Positions 15,902 through 24,260 of a DNA stretch of 47,476 nt are shown here, piece after piece. Position numbers and translations under genes: made by a program. Numbering within the stretch: the first letter of the stretch is position 1; each line of letters opens with the position of its first letter. A model generated the notes under the pieces. That model worked only from the letters and a program-made list of their open reading frames with translations, was not told where the DNA came from and did no database searches. The DNA comes from Flavobacteriales bacterium (GTDB lineage Bacteria > Bacteroidota > Bacteroidia > Flavobacteriales_D > Crocinitomicaceae), in assembly GCA_022361195.1 (NCBI GenBank), contig JAKSBJ010000267.1, forward strand, positions 1-47,476, read 5' to 3'.

Positions 15902-17077
15902 ATGCAAGATATTTATATAGTAGGAGCTGTCCGAACGCCAATGGGAAGTTTTGGAGGAGCTCTATCGACCGTTTCAGCAACACAATTAGGAGCAACAGCG
16001 ATTAAAGGTGCTTTAGAAAAAGCAGGAGTTTCAGCCGATAAGGTTGACGAAGTTTTTATGGGAAATGTGCTTCAGGCTGGTTTAGGACAAGCTCCGGCTC
16101 GTCAGGCAGCTATTTTTGCTGGAATAGGTAATAATGTTCCTTGTACAACTGTAAACAAAGTATGTGCTTCGGGAATGAAATCAATTAGTTTAGCTGCTCA
16201 AACAATTTTAGCAGGTGATAACCATATTGTTGTTGCCGGTGGAATGGAAAATATGAGTGCTGTACCTCATTATTACAACGCCCGAAACGCTACAAAGTTG
16301 GGAGATGTAAAGATGATTGACGGGATGGTGAAAGATGGTTTAACAGACGTTTACAACCGTGTTCACATGGGTGTTTGTGCTGAAAAGTGTGCTCGTGAAG
16401 AAAATTTTTCACGTGAGGAGCAAGATGCTTTCGCAATTGAGTCTTACAACCGAGCTGCTGCTGCATGGTCTGCCGGGAAATTTAATGACGAGGTTGTGCC
16501 TGTAGAAGTACCACAGCGAAAAGGTGATCCTGTTGTCGTTTCTGAAGATGAAGAGTACAAGAATGTGAAAATGGAAAAAATTCCTCAGTTACGTCCTGTA
16601 TTTGATAAGGAAGGAAGTGTAACTGCTGCGAATGCATCAACTTTAAATGACGGAGCATCTGCTCTTATTTTAGCGTCAGCTGAAGCTGTTGAAAAACATG
16701 GTTTAAAACCAATTGCCAAGATTGTAAGTTATGGAGATGCGGCACATGAGCCTGAGTGGTTTACTACTGCTCCTTCTAAAGCAGTTCCTGTAGCACTTGC
16801 CAAAGCAGGATTATCTACAGACGATATTGATTATTGGGAATTAAACCAAGCATTTTCAGTTGTTGGATTGGCCAATACAAAGTTATTAGGATTGGATCCG
16901 GCAAAGGTTGATGTAAATGGAGGTGCTGTAGCTTTAGGACACCCTCTTGGAAGTTCAGGATCGAGAATCATTGTTACTTTGATTAACGTTCTTAAGCAAA
17001 ATGGTGGAAAATATGGTGCTGCTGGTATTTGTAACGGTGGTGGTGGAGCTTCGGCCATGGTGATTGAGAATTTATAA
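15902..17077 (+). CDS. acetyl-CoA C-acetyltransferase (thiolase)
   Basis: 391 aa. It condenses two acetyl-CoA to acetoacetyl-CoA, or cleaves 3-ketoacyl-CoA. Marks: the nucleophilic Cys in VNKVCASGMKS (about residue 88), the His in GGAVALGHPLGSSG (about 347) and the second Cys in ICNGGGGASAMVIE (about 377). ATG at 15902 is chosen over a start 12 codons upstream, as it gives the standard IYIVGAVRTPMGSF beginning. The length and tail are typical of the biosynthetic type (PhaA/AtoB); degradative FadA-like use cannot be excluded. No fadB or phaB is next to it. It ends in a strong terminator. Confidence 0.93.
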   Translation: MQDIYIVGAVRTPMGSFGGALSTVSATQLGATAIKGALEKAGVSADKVDEVFMGNVLQAGLGQAPARQAAIFAGIGNNVPCTTVNKVCASGMKSISLAAQTILAGDNHIVVAGGMENMSAVPHYYNARNATKLGDVKMIDGMVKDGLTDVYNRVHMGVCAEKCAREENFSREEQDAFAIESYNRAAAAWSAGKFNDEVVPVEVPQRKGDPVVVSEDEEYKNVKMEKIPQLRPVFDKEGSVTAANASTLNDGASALILASAEAVEKHGLKPIAKIVSYGDAAHEPEWFTTAPSKAVPVALAKAGLSTDDIDYWELNQAFSVVGLANTKLLGLDPAKVDVNGGAVALGHPLGSSGSRIIVTLINVLKQNGGKYGAAGICNGGGGASAMVIENL

Positions 17078-17096
17078 TCTCTATTCATAAAATATT

Positions 17097-17129
17097 AAAA
17101 GCCTTTGTCCATTGGACAAAGGCTTTTTT
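17097..17129. terminator. terminator between convergent genes
   Basis: Stem GCCTTTGTCC (17101-17110) / GGACAAAGGC (17114-17123), loop ATT, extended by AAAA on the left and a six-T run on the right (17124-17129). It may serve both thiolase and the MORN/TonB gene. Confidence 0.9.
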
Positions 17130-17150
17130 ATTGAGCATATTTTAAATGAG

Positions 17151-18143
17151 CTAAGCTCCCAATTCAAATTTGATAGGCAAAATAAATTCGGTACGCACAG
17201 TACGGTTATTATTTATCCCTGGAATCCATTTAGGCATAAGATTTATTAGTCTAACCGATTCCTTATCCAATGTTCGGTGAACTCCCTTCATAATTCTGGC
17301 CTCTTGTAAACTCCCATCTTTATCCACCATAAACCCGACATAAACAACACCTTCAAAGCGATATTCCAATGCCATTTTAGGATAAATCACATTTTCGTTA
17401 ATGAATTGCAGTAAAGCTTTTTCTCCTCCTGGATACTGAGGTTCTGAGGTATCTAATTCCCAACAATTATTACCATTTATATCCCAAAAGTCCTCACTAA
17501 TTACAGTTCCGTTTTCATAAAGTTTTTTGGCCGCTAGCTGTCCGTTATCATGATAGAAAAGCCACTCCCCTTCTCTCTTTCCTCTTAGATATTTTCCTTT
17601 ACTGTCTTCCAATCCATTTTCCCACCACTTTATCCAAATACCTTCTTTATAGTCATCCTGATAAAAACCTTCTTCTCGCTTATTTCCTTTTTCATCATAA
17701 TAAGCGTAATCACCAGTTCGTTTTCCTAAGATCCAATTTTCAATCACTCTCAACTCTCCATTTCTATGAAAATGTTCAAAAGCTCCATCTTTACGATTAC
17801 TTTGATAATGTCCAACAGACTCTAACTCTCCTGTATTATAATATTTACGAAATTCTCCCGAACGAGATCTTAAACGCCGGGAGTTATATACTCCTTTACG
17901 ATAAAGTTGTCCGTGCAAAAAATGATCAGAGATAATATACTCTTCACTAGCAGGCTGTTCAATAATTAAACGGTAATAAGTTGCACTTTCTTCATCGGTT
18001 TGTCTCCAGTTAACATCCAAATAAACCATACCAGTATCTTGCGAAAACACAGGGTTAGCGCAAAAAGAGATTAGTACAACAAATAGTATTTTTTGAATAT
18101 TTCCGATCAATTTATTAATGCCTTTTAAATGAAAGTTAGGCAT
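17151..18143 (-). CDS. MORN-repeat protein with TonB C-terminal domain
   Basis: 330 aa. A signal peptide is followed from about residue 75 to 225 by five or six MORN/YwqK-like repeats (for example GELESVGHYQSNRKDGAFEH and GLEDSKGKYLRGKREGEW). Residues 240-330 form a TonB C-terminal domain (INENVIYPKMALEYRFEGVV ... KWIPGINNNRTVRTEFILPI). Such fusions are found in Bacteroidota and are annotated as energy-transducer TonB, yet there is no clear N-terminal anchor and no ExbB/D nearby. It may instead act as a periplasmic scaffold. Upstream is a perfect 18-bp inverted repeat (18203-18245). Confidence 0.8.
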   Translation of the reverse strand: MPNFHLKGINKLIGNIQKILFVVLISFCANPVFSQDTGMVYLDVNWRQTDEESATYYRLIIEQPASEEYIISDHFLHGQLYRKGVYNSRRLRSRSGEFRKYYNTGELESVGHYQSNRKDGAFEHFHRNGELRVIENWILGKRTGDYAYYDEKGNKREEGFYQDDYKEGIWIKWWENGLEDSKGKYLRGKREGEWLFYHDNGQLAAKKLYENGTVISEDFWDINGNNCWELDTSEPQYPGGEKALLQFINENVIYPKMALEYRFEGVVYVGFMVDKDGSLQEARIMKGVHRTLDKESVRLINLMPKWIPGINNNRTVRTEFILPIKFELGA

Positions 18144-18202
18144 TTTCAGATCATTTTGGAAATAATTTTATAAAATTTTCCAAGAATAAACGTTTTTCGT
18201 AA

Positions 18203-18245
18203 AGTTTATATTAATGTTAAGTTAATGTTAACATTAATATAAACT
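18203..18245. repeat. perfect 18-bp AT-rich inverted repeat
   Basis: Arms 18203-18220 and 18228-18245, spacer GTTAATG. Within it the unit TTAATGTTAA recurs in part. It lies between prmC and the MORN/TonB gene, both on the minus strand. It may be an operator or an AT-rich hairpin; no T run follows on the minus strand, so a standard terminator is unlikely. Confidence 0.85.
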
Positions 18246-18280
18246 CTAAGACCAGCTATTACCTCAACAAAAAAGATTAA

Positions 18281-19150
18281 TCAAGGTTTACTTGAAGCCC
18301 TTAACATTCTATCCTTTCCCTGCAAGTCCTTTAATAATGTTATATCAGAATAACCTACAAGTTCCATCATTTCTACCATTTGACGACCAAAATCTTCGTG
18401 AATTTCGTAGTACAACTTTCCTTGAGGTGAGAGCTGATTTAGTGCTTTTTTCGCGATGGTTTGATAAAAAATTAAAGGATCCTCATTTGAGACAAAAAGA
18501 GCCATTTCCGGCTCAAAATCCAGCACATTTGAGTTCATAAGAGTACGGTCAGCCTCTGGAATATAAGGTGGATTACTAACGATTATATCAAACTCTCCTA
18601 GTATTTCCAACGAATCATTCAACACATCCAGACGCTTAAAATCAATTTCACAACTGTTCTTTAAAGCAGACTTTTGAGCCATTTCCAAAGCGTCAGAAGA
18701 AATGTCAACAGCTACTACTTCCGCTTTACTTTTGAATATTGACTTAAGCGCTATTGCAATGCATCCACTCCCCGTACCAACATCTAATATTCTCAATTGA
18801 TTTTGATCCTGATTCTCTTTCTGAATCCAATCAACCAATTCCTCAGTTTCGGGGCGAGGAATTAGTACCTCCGGACCAACGAAAATACTCTGTCCGTAAA
18901 ACTCAGTTTCACCTAAGATATGCTGAATAGGTTCATTTTTTGCCAATCGTTTAACCATTGAATTTATCTCCAGTAACTCTGACTCGGTTAAACGATAATC
19001 TCCACTAAAAACTTGTGGTTTACTCAAACCAAAGCGGTAATCACAAATCAACAAGAAGATATTACGGCATTCTCGTTCACCATAAAGACGATCTAATTTC
19101 TTATGAAAGAAAGGCAATAAATCCGTTAAACGGTTAGAATTGACAAACAT
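18281..19150 (-). CDS. prmC: peptide chain release factor N5-glutamine methyltransferase
   Basis: 289 aa. It methylates the Gln of the GGQ motif in release factors RF1/RF2, using SAM. Marks: the helical N-terminal domain, LILGETEFYG-like (HILGETEFYG) before PRPETEELVDWI, the SAM motif LDVGTGSGCIAIAL (about 118-131) and the catalytic NPPYIPEADR (about 183-192). Length is typical (270-290). No prfA is adjacent. It may be cotranscribed behind the PorE-like gene, 35 nt upstream. Very sure. Confidence 0.96.
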   Translation of the reverse strand: MFVNSNRLTDLLPFFHKKLDRLYGERECRNIFLLICDYRFGLSKPQVFSGDYRLTESELLEINSMVKRLAKNEPIQHILGETEFYGQSIFVGPEVLIPRPETEELVDWIQKENQDQNQLRILDVGTGSGCIAIALKSIFKSKAEVVAVDISSDALEMAQKSALKNSCEIDFKRLDVLNDSLEILGEFDIIVSNPPYIPEADRTLMNSNVLDFEPEMALFVSNEDPLIFYQTIAKKALNQLSPQGKLYYEIHEDFGRQMVEMMELVGYSDITLLKDLQGKDRMLRASSKP

Positions 19151-19185
19151 TCCGCAAAAATACCATGTTTTACGGAATAGATAAA

Positions 19186-21279
19186 CTACATTCCTGTAAT
19201 CTCGAAATCAGTACGACGATTCAACGCACGATTTGCCTCAGAAGTATTAGGCACTTTTGGTTTTGATTCACCATAGCCTTCGGATTCTAATCGACCGGAA
19301 TTAACACCTTTACTGACGATATAATCCAAACAAGCCTTAGCACGATTTGCACTCAATTCCTTATTATGAGCAGCATCTCCTACATCATCAGTATGTCCTT
19401 GAATTGCCACTGTAACTGTTGGATTTTCTTTAAGGAATTTAATGAACTGATCTAAAACAAATTTTGAATCTTCTAATAGCTCATAAGAATCCGTATCAAA
19501 CAAAATATTATCAATGGTAAAGGCCTTTCCTTTTTTAATTGGATCAATTTGCATTTGAACATCTCTCATCACTACATCAGGAGAAACACTCAATTTCTTA
19601 ATTTCAGCCTTTTTGATGAGCTTGGTATCAAAAGAATATCCTTTTTTCTTCATGGTAACCATCACATCTTTTTCTTCATCTACCTTTACAACAGCTGCAA
19701 ACTTTCCATCATCCCCATTTACTTTTACCTCTACACTCTCATCTGACCCGCGATAAGAAACTTCAACTGTTGCATCTTTTACTGGCTCTCCAGTTTCGGA
19801 CTTCACCTCCCCTTTTAAAAGCACTACTTTTTGTGGACGTGCTTCTTCATACAACTCAAAGTAATAAATATCATATCCATTTGATCCAGAATTACGAGAA
19901 GTATAATACGCCAAATGCCCGTCTGTTGAAACGATTAGTCCAACCTCATTTCCTTCTGTATTAATTGGATAGCCCAAATTTTTTGGTTCTTGCCAATTTC
20001 CACTATCATCCTTACGCGTATAAAACATATCAGATCCTCCAGCTCCTAAACGTTCAGGTGTACAATCCGATACAAAGTACAATGTCTCACTATCCTGATG
20101 CAAAAACGGAGCTTTATCGTGACCTTCTGTATTAATTGGTCCCGGAACCGGTCGAGCCTGTGTCCATTTACCATCCTTACCACGTGTAGAATAATAGATA
20201 TCAGTTAAAGCAGATCCTTCTCTCCAACTTGCAAAATAAAGTGTATTACCATCCGCACTTAAGGTAGGTTGAGCCTCCCACCCATCACGTGTATTAACTG
20301 CAGGACCTAAATTTTCCAACTCTGTCCAGGTAAAATCGTATCCACCTTCTCCTGAACGAACAAATTTGGTCACATAAATATCACAATTTGCATGCTGTTG
20401 ATAATCCACTTCCTGACAAGCACAAATGAACATTTCTTTATTATCCAAAGAGAGCGATACCCCTCCATAATTTTTGTACTTAGGGGTATTAAAAGGACGA
20501 TGCAAAGCATCTCCTTTGTCAAAGGGCGAATTATAATCAGTACGATGAGCAACTGTAAACTCTTCAATAATTGGATTTATAATTCCTCCTGGATTATCTG
20601 ACTCTCCCTTACGTGTGAAAAAGATTAACTCATTATCAGGAGAGATCATAGGTAAATACTCATCTTTTTTTGAAGAGACATTCACAACTTCTTTTGGTTC
20701 GTATGGAACCGGATTATTGAAAAACTTATCAAAGAATTCCATTTCCGGAAGAATTTCTTCAACATCAGCTTTATTTTTACTGTAATTCTCGCTGTACTTA
20801 CCTGGATCTCTATCACTAAACTCTATAAACTGCTTAAAGTACTTAGCTGCTTTTCCTTTATCTCCTAATAAATAATTGATATACCCTATTTTGTAATACG
20901 GATCGGAATGAAAGCTAGCGCAATTATCGATGGTTTTCAGATAAGCCGTTTCAGCTGCAGTATAAGCTTTCCTTAACTGATCCATATTGGCTCTACCATT
21001 ATCAAATGCCGTATGAACATTTAAAGCCTGTTTATAGTTGAACTCTGCAAACTCATAATAAACGTAAGCATTCTCCGGAGCAGCCTCAACTGCATCGGTA
21101 TAGAACTTAATACGCTCCATCTTAGTATTCTTGGTGCTTTTGGCCTGTTTGATAAGTTTCATGACACCTTTGTCTTCCGGCTCGTAGCAACGTTCATCAT
21201 CTTCTTCCTGAGCAAATGCCGTTGAGAAGTTAAAAGCAGGTAATAAAAGGATTAGGGCTGAAAGTAAAATTCTATTCAT
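19186..21279 (-). CDS. PorE-like OmpA-family protein (TPR, propeller, CRD, OmpA)
   Basis: 697 aa with a signal peptide (MNRILLSALILLLPAFNFST...). Domain order: TPR-like helices at about 50-185, a PD40 beta-propeller at about 200-490 (repeated PTLSADGNTLYFAS-type blades), a carboxypeptidase-regulatory domain at about 495-570 (GEPVKDATVEVSYRG), and OmpA peptidoglycan-binding at about 585-697 (TVAIQGHTDDVGDAAHNKEL and NRALNRRTDFEI). This same order is known for PorE of the type IX secretion system, which ties the machine to peptidoglycan, but many Bacteroidota carry several such paralogs. A T9SS cargo gene lies 1.4 kb upstream, making the idea more attractive without proving it. Confidence 0.85.
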   Translation of the reverse strand: MNRILLSALILLLPAFNFSTAFAQEEDDERCYEPEDKGVMKLIKQAKSTKNTKMERIKFYTDAVEAAPENAYVYYEFAEFNYKQALNVHTAFDNGRANMDQLRKAYTAAETAYLKTIDNCASFHSDPYYKIGYINYLLGDKGKAAKYFKQFIEFSDRDPGKYSENYSKNKADVEEILPEMEFFDKFFNNPVPYEPKEVVNVSSKKDEYLPMISPDNELIFFTRKGESDNPGGIINPIIEEFTVAHRTDYNSPFDKGDALHRPFNTPKYKNYGGVSLSLDNKEMFICACQEVDYQQHANCDIYVTKFVRSGEGGYDFTWTELENLGPAVNTRDGWEAQPTLSADGNTLYFASWREGSALTDIYYSTRGKDGKWTQARPVPGPINTEGHDKAPFLHQDSETLYFVSDCTPERLGAGGSDMFYTRKDDSGNWQEPKNLGYPINTEGNEVGLIVSTDGHLAYYTSRNSGSNGYDIYYFELYEEARPQKVVLLKGEVKSETGEPVKDATVEVSYRGSDESVEVKVNGDDGKFAAVVKVDEEKDVMVTMKKKGYSFDTKLIKKAEIKKLSVSPDVVMRDVQMQIDPIKKGKAFTIDNILFDTDSYELLEDSKFVLDQFIKFLKENPTVTVAIQGHTDDVGDAAHNKELSANRAKACLDYIVSKGVNSGRLESEGYGESKPKVPNTSEANRALNRRTDFEITGM

Positions 21280-21359
21280 AGATGAATTCAGTTTACAAGA
21301 ATTGTTCCTAAATAATTACTCAAAAAAGGCGGTTTGGTTACAGCTTTTTTAAGAAGATT

Positions 21360-21965
21360 TTAAAGATAATAACGCATTGTTAAATCCAACATCAAAAAAT
21401 GGCTGGATATGTTTGCAACATTTGGTTCATTTTTGTTCCAGATATCCAATACAAAATAACGTCCCTGAATTCCCAACTCAAATAAGCCAAAATCCCTTTC
21501 TTGTAATAGATTGGCTCCTACGCTAACATAAGGTTGAAATCGTCTGAGTGTATTATTGATTGGAACGTTAATTCCCAAGTCGATTCGACGAGCACTAAAA
21601 ATGTAGCTTAGTCCTCCGCCAACTGTTGCATAAAAAGGTTCCTTAATTTTAATATTAGCTGCCAATGGAAGTTGAATAGCATTGAATCTTCGACTTGAAG
21701 TTAAAACACCATTCACCAACTGATCAAAAGAAGTAAAATCATAAGACAAGCCTGTTTTAAATGCTACATCTTCTGTTTTTCCATACATGATTGGAATTCC
21801 CAGTGAAAAACCATATCCACTTTCGGCCGACCAGTTTCCAATAATTTTATTTCGATGTGCATTCAGTTTCCAGGAAGGCATTACCTCCACCCCTATATGA
21901 AATCCCTCTTGCGCAAAAGAAAAGAAGCTTAGACACAAAAAGAAGAGTGTTAAATGTTTTTTCAT
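21360..21965 (-). CDS. outer membrane beta-barrel protein
   Basis: 201 aa with a signal peptide (MKKHLTLFFLCLSFFSFAQ). The rest alternates hydrophobic and polar residues in strands ending at a C-terminal aromatic-rich strand (LMLDLTMRYYL), as in small eight-stranded barrels of the OmpW/PorT-like type. Exact family not recognised. It lies 80 nt upstream of the PorE-like gene on the same strand and may be cotranscribed. No enzyme motif seen. Confidence 0.72.
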   Translation of the reverse strand: MKKHLTLFFLCLSFFSFAQEGFHIGVEVMPSWKLNAHRNKIIGNWSAESGYGFSLGIPIMYGKTEDVAFKTGLSYDFTSFDQLVNGVLTSSRRFNAIQLPLAANIKIKEPFYATVGGGLSYIFSARRIDLGINVPINNTLRRFQPYVSVGANLLQERDFGLFELGIQGRYFVLDIWNKNEPNVANISSHFLMLDLTMRYYL

Positions 21966-22008
21966 GAGCTTGTTGTTAGGTCAAAGATAAAAAAAGCGAC
22001 CGAATCTC

Positions 22009-22662
22009 TCAATTCAATTTCACATCCCATTCTGCATAAAACTGATCGAGGAATTGTGTCATAAAAAGATGCCTTTCCTCGGCCATTGCTTTTCCTGTCT
22101 TTGTGTTCATTCCATCTTTTAGTTTTAGCAGCTTTTCGTAAAAATGGTTAATGGTATGTGATCGTTTTTTCCGATACTCCTCAGCCGACTTAAATTCGGT
22201 TGGCGGAACAGTTGGATCATAAATTGGATTCCCAACACTTCCTCCATACGCAAAAGTACGAGCGATACCAATAGCTCCAATTGCTTCCATTCGATCAGCA
22301 TCCTGAACAATTAAACCTTCAAGAAGTTTCATTTTGTTCTCAACCCCTCCTTTAAAGGAACAATTTGCAACAACGTGCTGCACTTTATCAATAATCGTTT
22401 GTTCTACTCCTAAAGCTGAGAGAATAATATTAATTCTTTCTTCAGCTACGGCATCTGCATTTTCCACAAACTTATGATCAGCTATATCGTGCAACAAAGC
22501 TCCTAATTCCACTACAAAATTATCTCCTCCTTCTTTCTCACAAATGATTTTTGACAGTTTCCAAACTCGTTCAATATGATACCAATCGTGCCCTGTAGCT
22601 TCGTTGGCAAATTCCTCTTTTAACTGATTAACAAGAGCTTCAATAATTTCCTTTTCTGACAT
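22009..22662 (-). CDS. HD-domain phosphohydrolase
   Basis: 217 aa. HD-superfamily metal site: GHDWYHIERVWKLSK (about 23-37, first His), ELGALLHDIADHKF (about 52-65, the HD pair) and a later QDADRMEAIGAIG (the distal Asp). It resembles the YedJ group of soluble hydrolases; the substrate is unknown. The start codon lies 9 nt after the T run of the terminator of the preceding T9SS cargo gene, so its own promoter must overlap that hairpin, or it depends on read-through. Confidence 0.88.
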   Translation of the reverse strand: MSEKEIIEALVNQLKEEFANEATGHDWYHIERVWKLSKIICEKEGGDNFVVELGALLHDIADHKFVENADAVAEERINIILSALGVEQTIIDKVQHVVANCSFKGGVENKMKLLEGLIVQDADRMEAIGAIGIARTFAYGGSVGNPIYDPTVPPTEFKSAEEYRKKRSHTINHFYEKLLKLKDGMNTKTGKAMAEERHLFMTQFLDQFYAEWDVKLN

Positions 22663-22671
22663 ATATAAAAT

Positions 22672-22703
22672 AAAAAATCCGCCTGCTAAAGAGCAGGCGG
22701 ATT
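22672..22703 (-). terminator. terminator after the T9SS cargo gene
   Basis: Perfect 12-bp stem (22676-22687 / 22692-22703), loop AAAG on the plus strand, then a T run on the minus strand (22677-22672). GC-rich and strong. It sits just before the HD gene start. Confidence 0.92.
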
Positions 22704-22725
22704 CAAATTTAAAATTATTGAATGA

Positions 22726-23547
22726 TTACTTAACGACCATTACTTTTTCAGTTCTCAAAACTTTTCCATTTTGAGTAACAGTAACAACGTAAGAACCTTC
22801 TGCTAATCCTTCAGTACTATATTCGTAAACGTGCCCGAAAGAAGCTCCAACTACCTCGTTAGAGATCAATTTACCTGTAATATCAGTAATAGCAACATTT
22901 ACTTGACCTTCTACATTTCTAAATTGAAGGTTCATGATTTCGTTAGCAGGGTTTGGATAAATGATTACTTCATTTTCTCCTGTTTCAAACTCGAACAAAG
23001 AAGTAACTCCTCCATCAACTGTCAACAATACATCATCAGCAAGGATGTTGAAGTTGTTCGTTGTAGATTGGTACCCAGCAACACGGATTGTATGGTTTGA
23101 ACCATCAGCATAAGCACTCATGTCAATTGTCACCATTTTATAATCTGCGTACTCAACACTGTCATGAGAAGTAATTGTGTATTGAACAGAACCGTCAACC
23201 AATACTTCTAATCTGTCATCTACTAACCCCATTCCTGGAGCAGCAACCTTAACCATTAAAGTTAATTGAGCTGTTGTACCGTTGTCAACATAAACGCTTT
23301 GCTCAACAGATCCTTCTTCAACAGCAGGAGCACCTCCGAACCAGCAATAAAAAGTTCCTGTGTTAGGTACACAAGGACCACCACCAGTTCCACAAGTTGC
23401 TTCATCACAGATAGGAGTTCCGAAGTTTGTTGAGGCTTCTGTCCAGTCACCACCGGCACCAGATTCAAATCCTCCGTCAGATACCTGACTCATTCCAACT
23501 GTTCCAAAGGAGAACAGTCCTAAAGCTAAAAAGTAAAATTTTTTCAT
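22726..23547 (-). CDS. T9SS-secreted protein with type A sorting domain
   Basis: 273 aa. Signal peptide MKKFYFLALGLFSFGTVGMS. Residues 20-185 look like a jelly-roll of the carbohydrate-binding kind (GGFESG ... LEVLVDGSVQYTI ... ADGSNHTIRVAGYQS). The last ~75 residues are a type A C-terminal sorting domain: IIYPNPANEIMNLQF, then ITDITGKLI and the end GSYVVTVTQNGKVLRTEKVMVVK split into its strands. It would cross the outer membrane by type IX secretion and be anchored or released after CTD cleavage. There is no catalytic domain; a surface-binding or matrix role is an inference. A second ATG five codons upstream is possible. Confidence 0.85.
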   Translation of the reverse strand: MKKFYFLALGLFSFGTVGMSQVSDGGFESGAGGDWTEASTNFGTPICDEATCGTGGGPCVPNTGTFYCWFGGAPAVEEGSVEQSVYVDNGTTAQLTLMVKVAAPGMGLVDDRLEVLVDGSVQYTITSHDSVEYADYKMVTIDMSAYADGSNHTIRVAGYQSTTNNFNILADDVLLTVDGGVTSLFEFETGENEVIIYPNPANEIMNLQFRNVEGQVNVAITDITGKLISNEVVGASFGHVYEYSTEGLAEGSYVVTVTQNGKVLRTEKVMVVK

Positions 23548-23573
23548 AATGTTTCTTTTCATGATTATTAGTT

Positions 23574-23581
23574 CAAATTTA
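23574..23581 (-). promoter_or_regulatory. -7 box of the T9SS cargo gene
   Basis: Minus-strand TAAATTTG, full consensus, 26 nt before the ATG at 23547. No TTG at the right distance. Confidence 0.45.
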
Positions 23582-23596
23582 AAGTTTTTTTAACAT

Positions 23597-23699
23597 AAAA
23601 ATGAACTCATTCCATTCTTTAATAAACTTTTAGCTGTGTATAATTGAAGCCCCAACCTAATCTCAATCTTTAATAAACTTTAAAAAGCAGTTCATTTTT
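23597..23699. repeat. nested direct and inverted repeats
   Basis: The inverted pair AAAAATGAACT (23597-23607) / AGTTCATTTTT (23689-23699) encloses two identical direct repeats of TCTTTAATAAACTTT (23616-23630 and 23667-23681), offset by 51 bp. It fills the gap between the divergent T9SS cargo and elaA genes. Possibly a regulator-binding region. Confidence 0.7.
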
Positions 23700-23728
23700 G
23701 CTTTATCATAATAGTGTATTTTAGTTGC

Positions 23729-24175
23729 ATGGAAATTGAGTTAAAGCACTATCAGGATTTAACAAAGGATGAGTTTCATGACATGATAGCCCTGCGTATT
23801 GAGGTTTTTGTAATTGAACAGGATTGTCCTTATCAGGATTTAGATGGATTGGACAAAGATGCATATCATCTTTTACTAAAGGAAAATCATGAGATTATTG
23901 GAACGCTCAGAATTTTGAAAGAAGGAATTAATTACCCTGAAATTTCCATTGGACGTGTCGTTAGTTCGCCCAAACACCGTAAACGAAAACTTGGTCATTT
24001 AATGATGGAACACGCCATGCGTTTTATTCAAAAGGAATTAAATAGTGACTCGGTTCGTATATCTGCTCAAACCCATCTATGTGCTTTTTATGAAAAATAT
24101 GGTTTCTTGCGAACTGGTAACGATTATCTCGAAGATGGAATCCCGCATAGCGAGATGCTACACAATAAACCATAA
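23729..24175 (+). CDS. elaA: GNAT acetyltransferase, ElaA type
   Basis: 148 aa. An acetyl-CoA dependent N-acetyltransferase. ElaA marks: ALRIEVFVIEQDCPYQDLDG (about 19-38), the acetyl-CoA loop region IGRVVSSPKHRKRKLGHLMM (about 75-94), and ISAQTHLCAFYEKYGF (about 110-125) with an EDGIPHSEM end. The substrate of ElaA is not known. ATG at 23729 is preferred over a start five codons upstream. A TATTTTAG near-box lies 4 nt before it. It stands alone between the divergent repeat region and the ABC genes. Confidence 0.9.
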   Translation: MEIELKHYQDLTKDEFHDMIALRIEVFVIEQDCPYQDLDGLDKDAYHLLLKENHEIIGTLRILKEGINYPEISIGRVVSSPKHRKRKLGHLMMEHAMRFIQKELNSDSVRISAQTHLCAFYEKYGFLRTGNDYLEDGIPHSEMLHNKP

Positions 24176-24260
24176 GCAACTCTACTACAACACCTTAAAA
24201 AGTTGGCAAAGAATTTGTTTTTATCTCTGTGCAACGAACTATTAACCATTACTAAACCAG

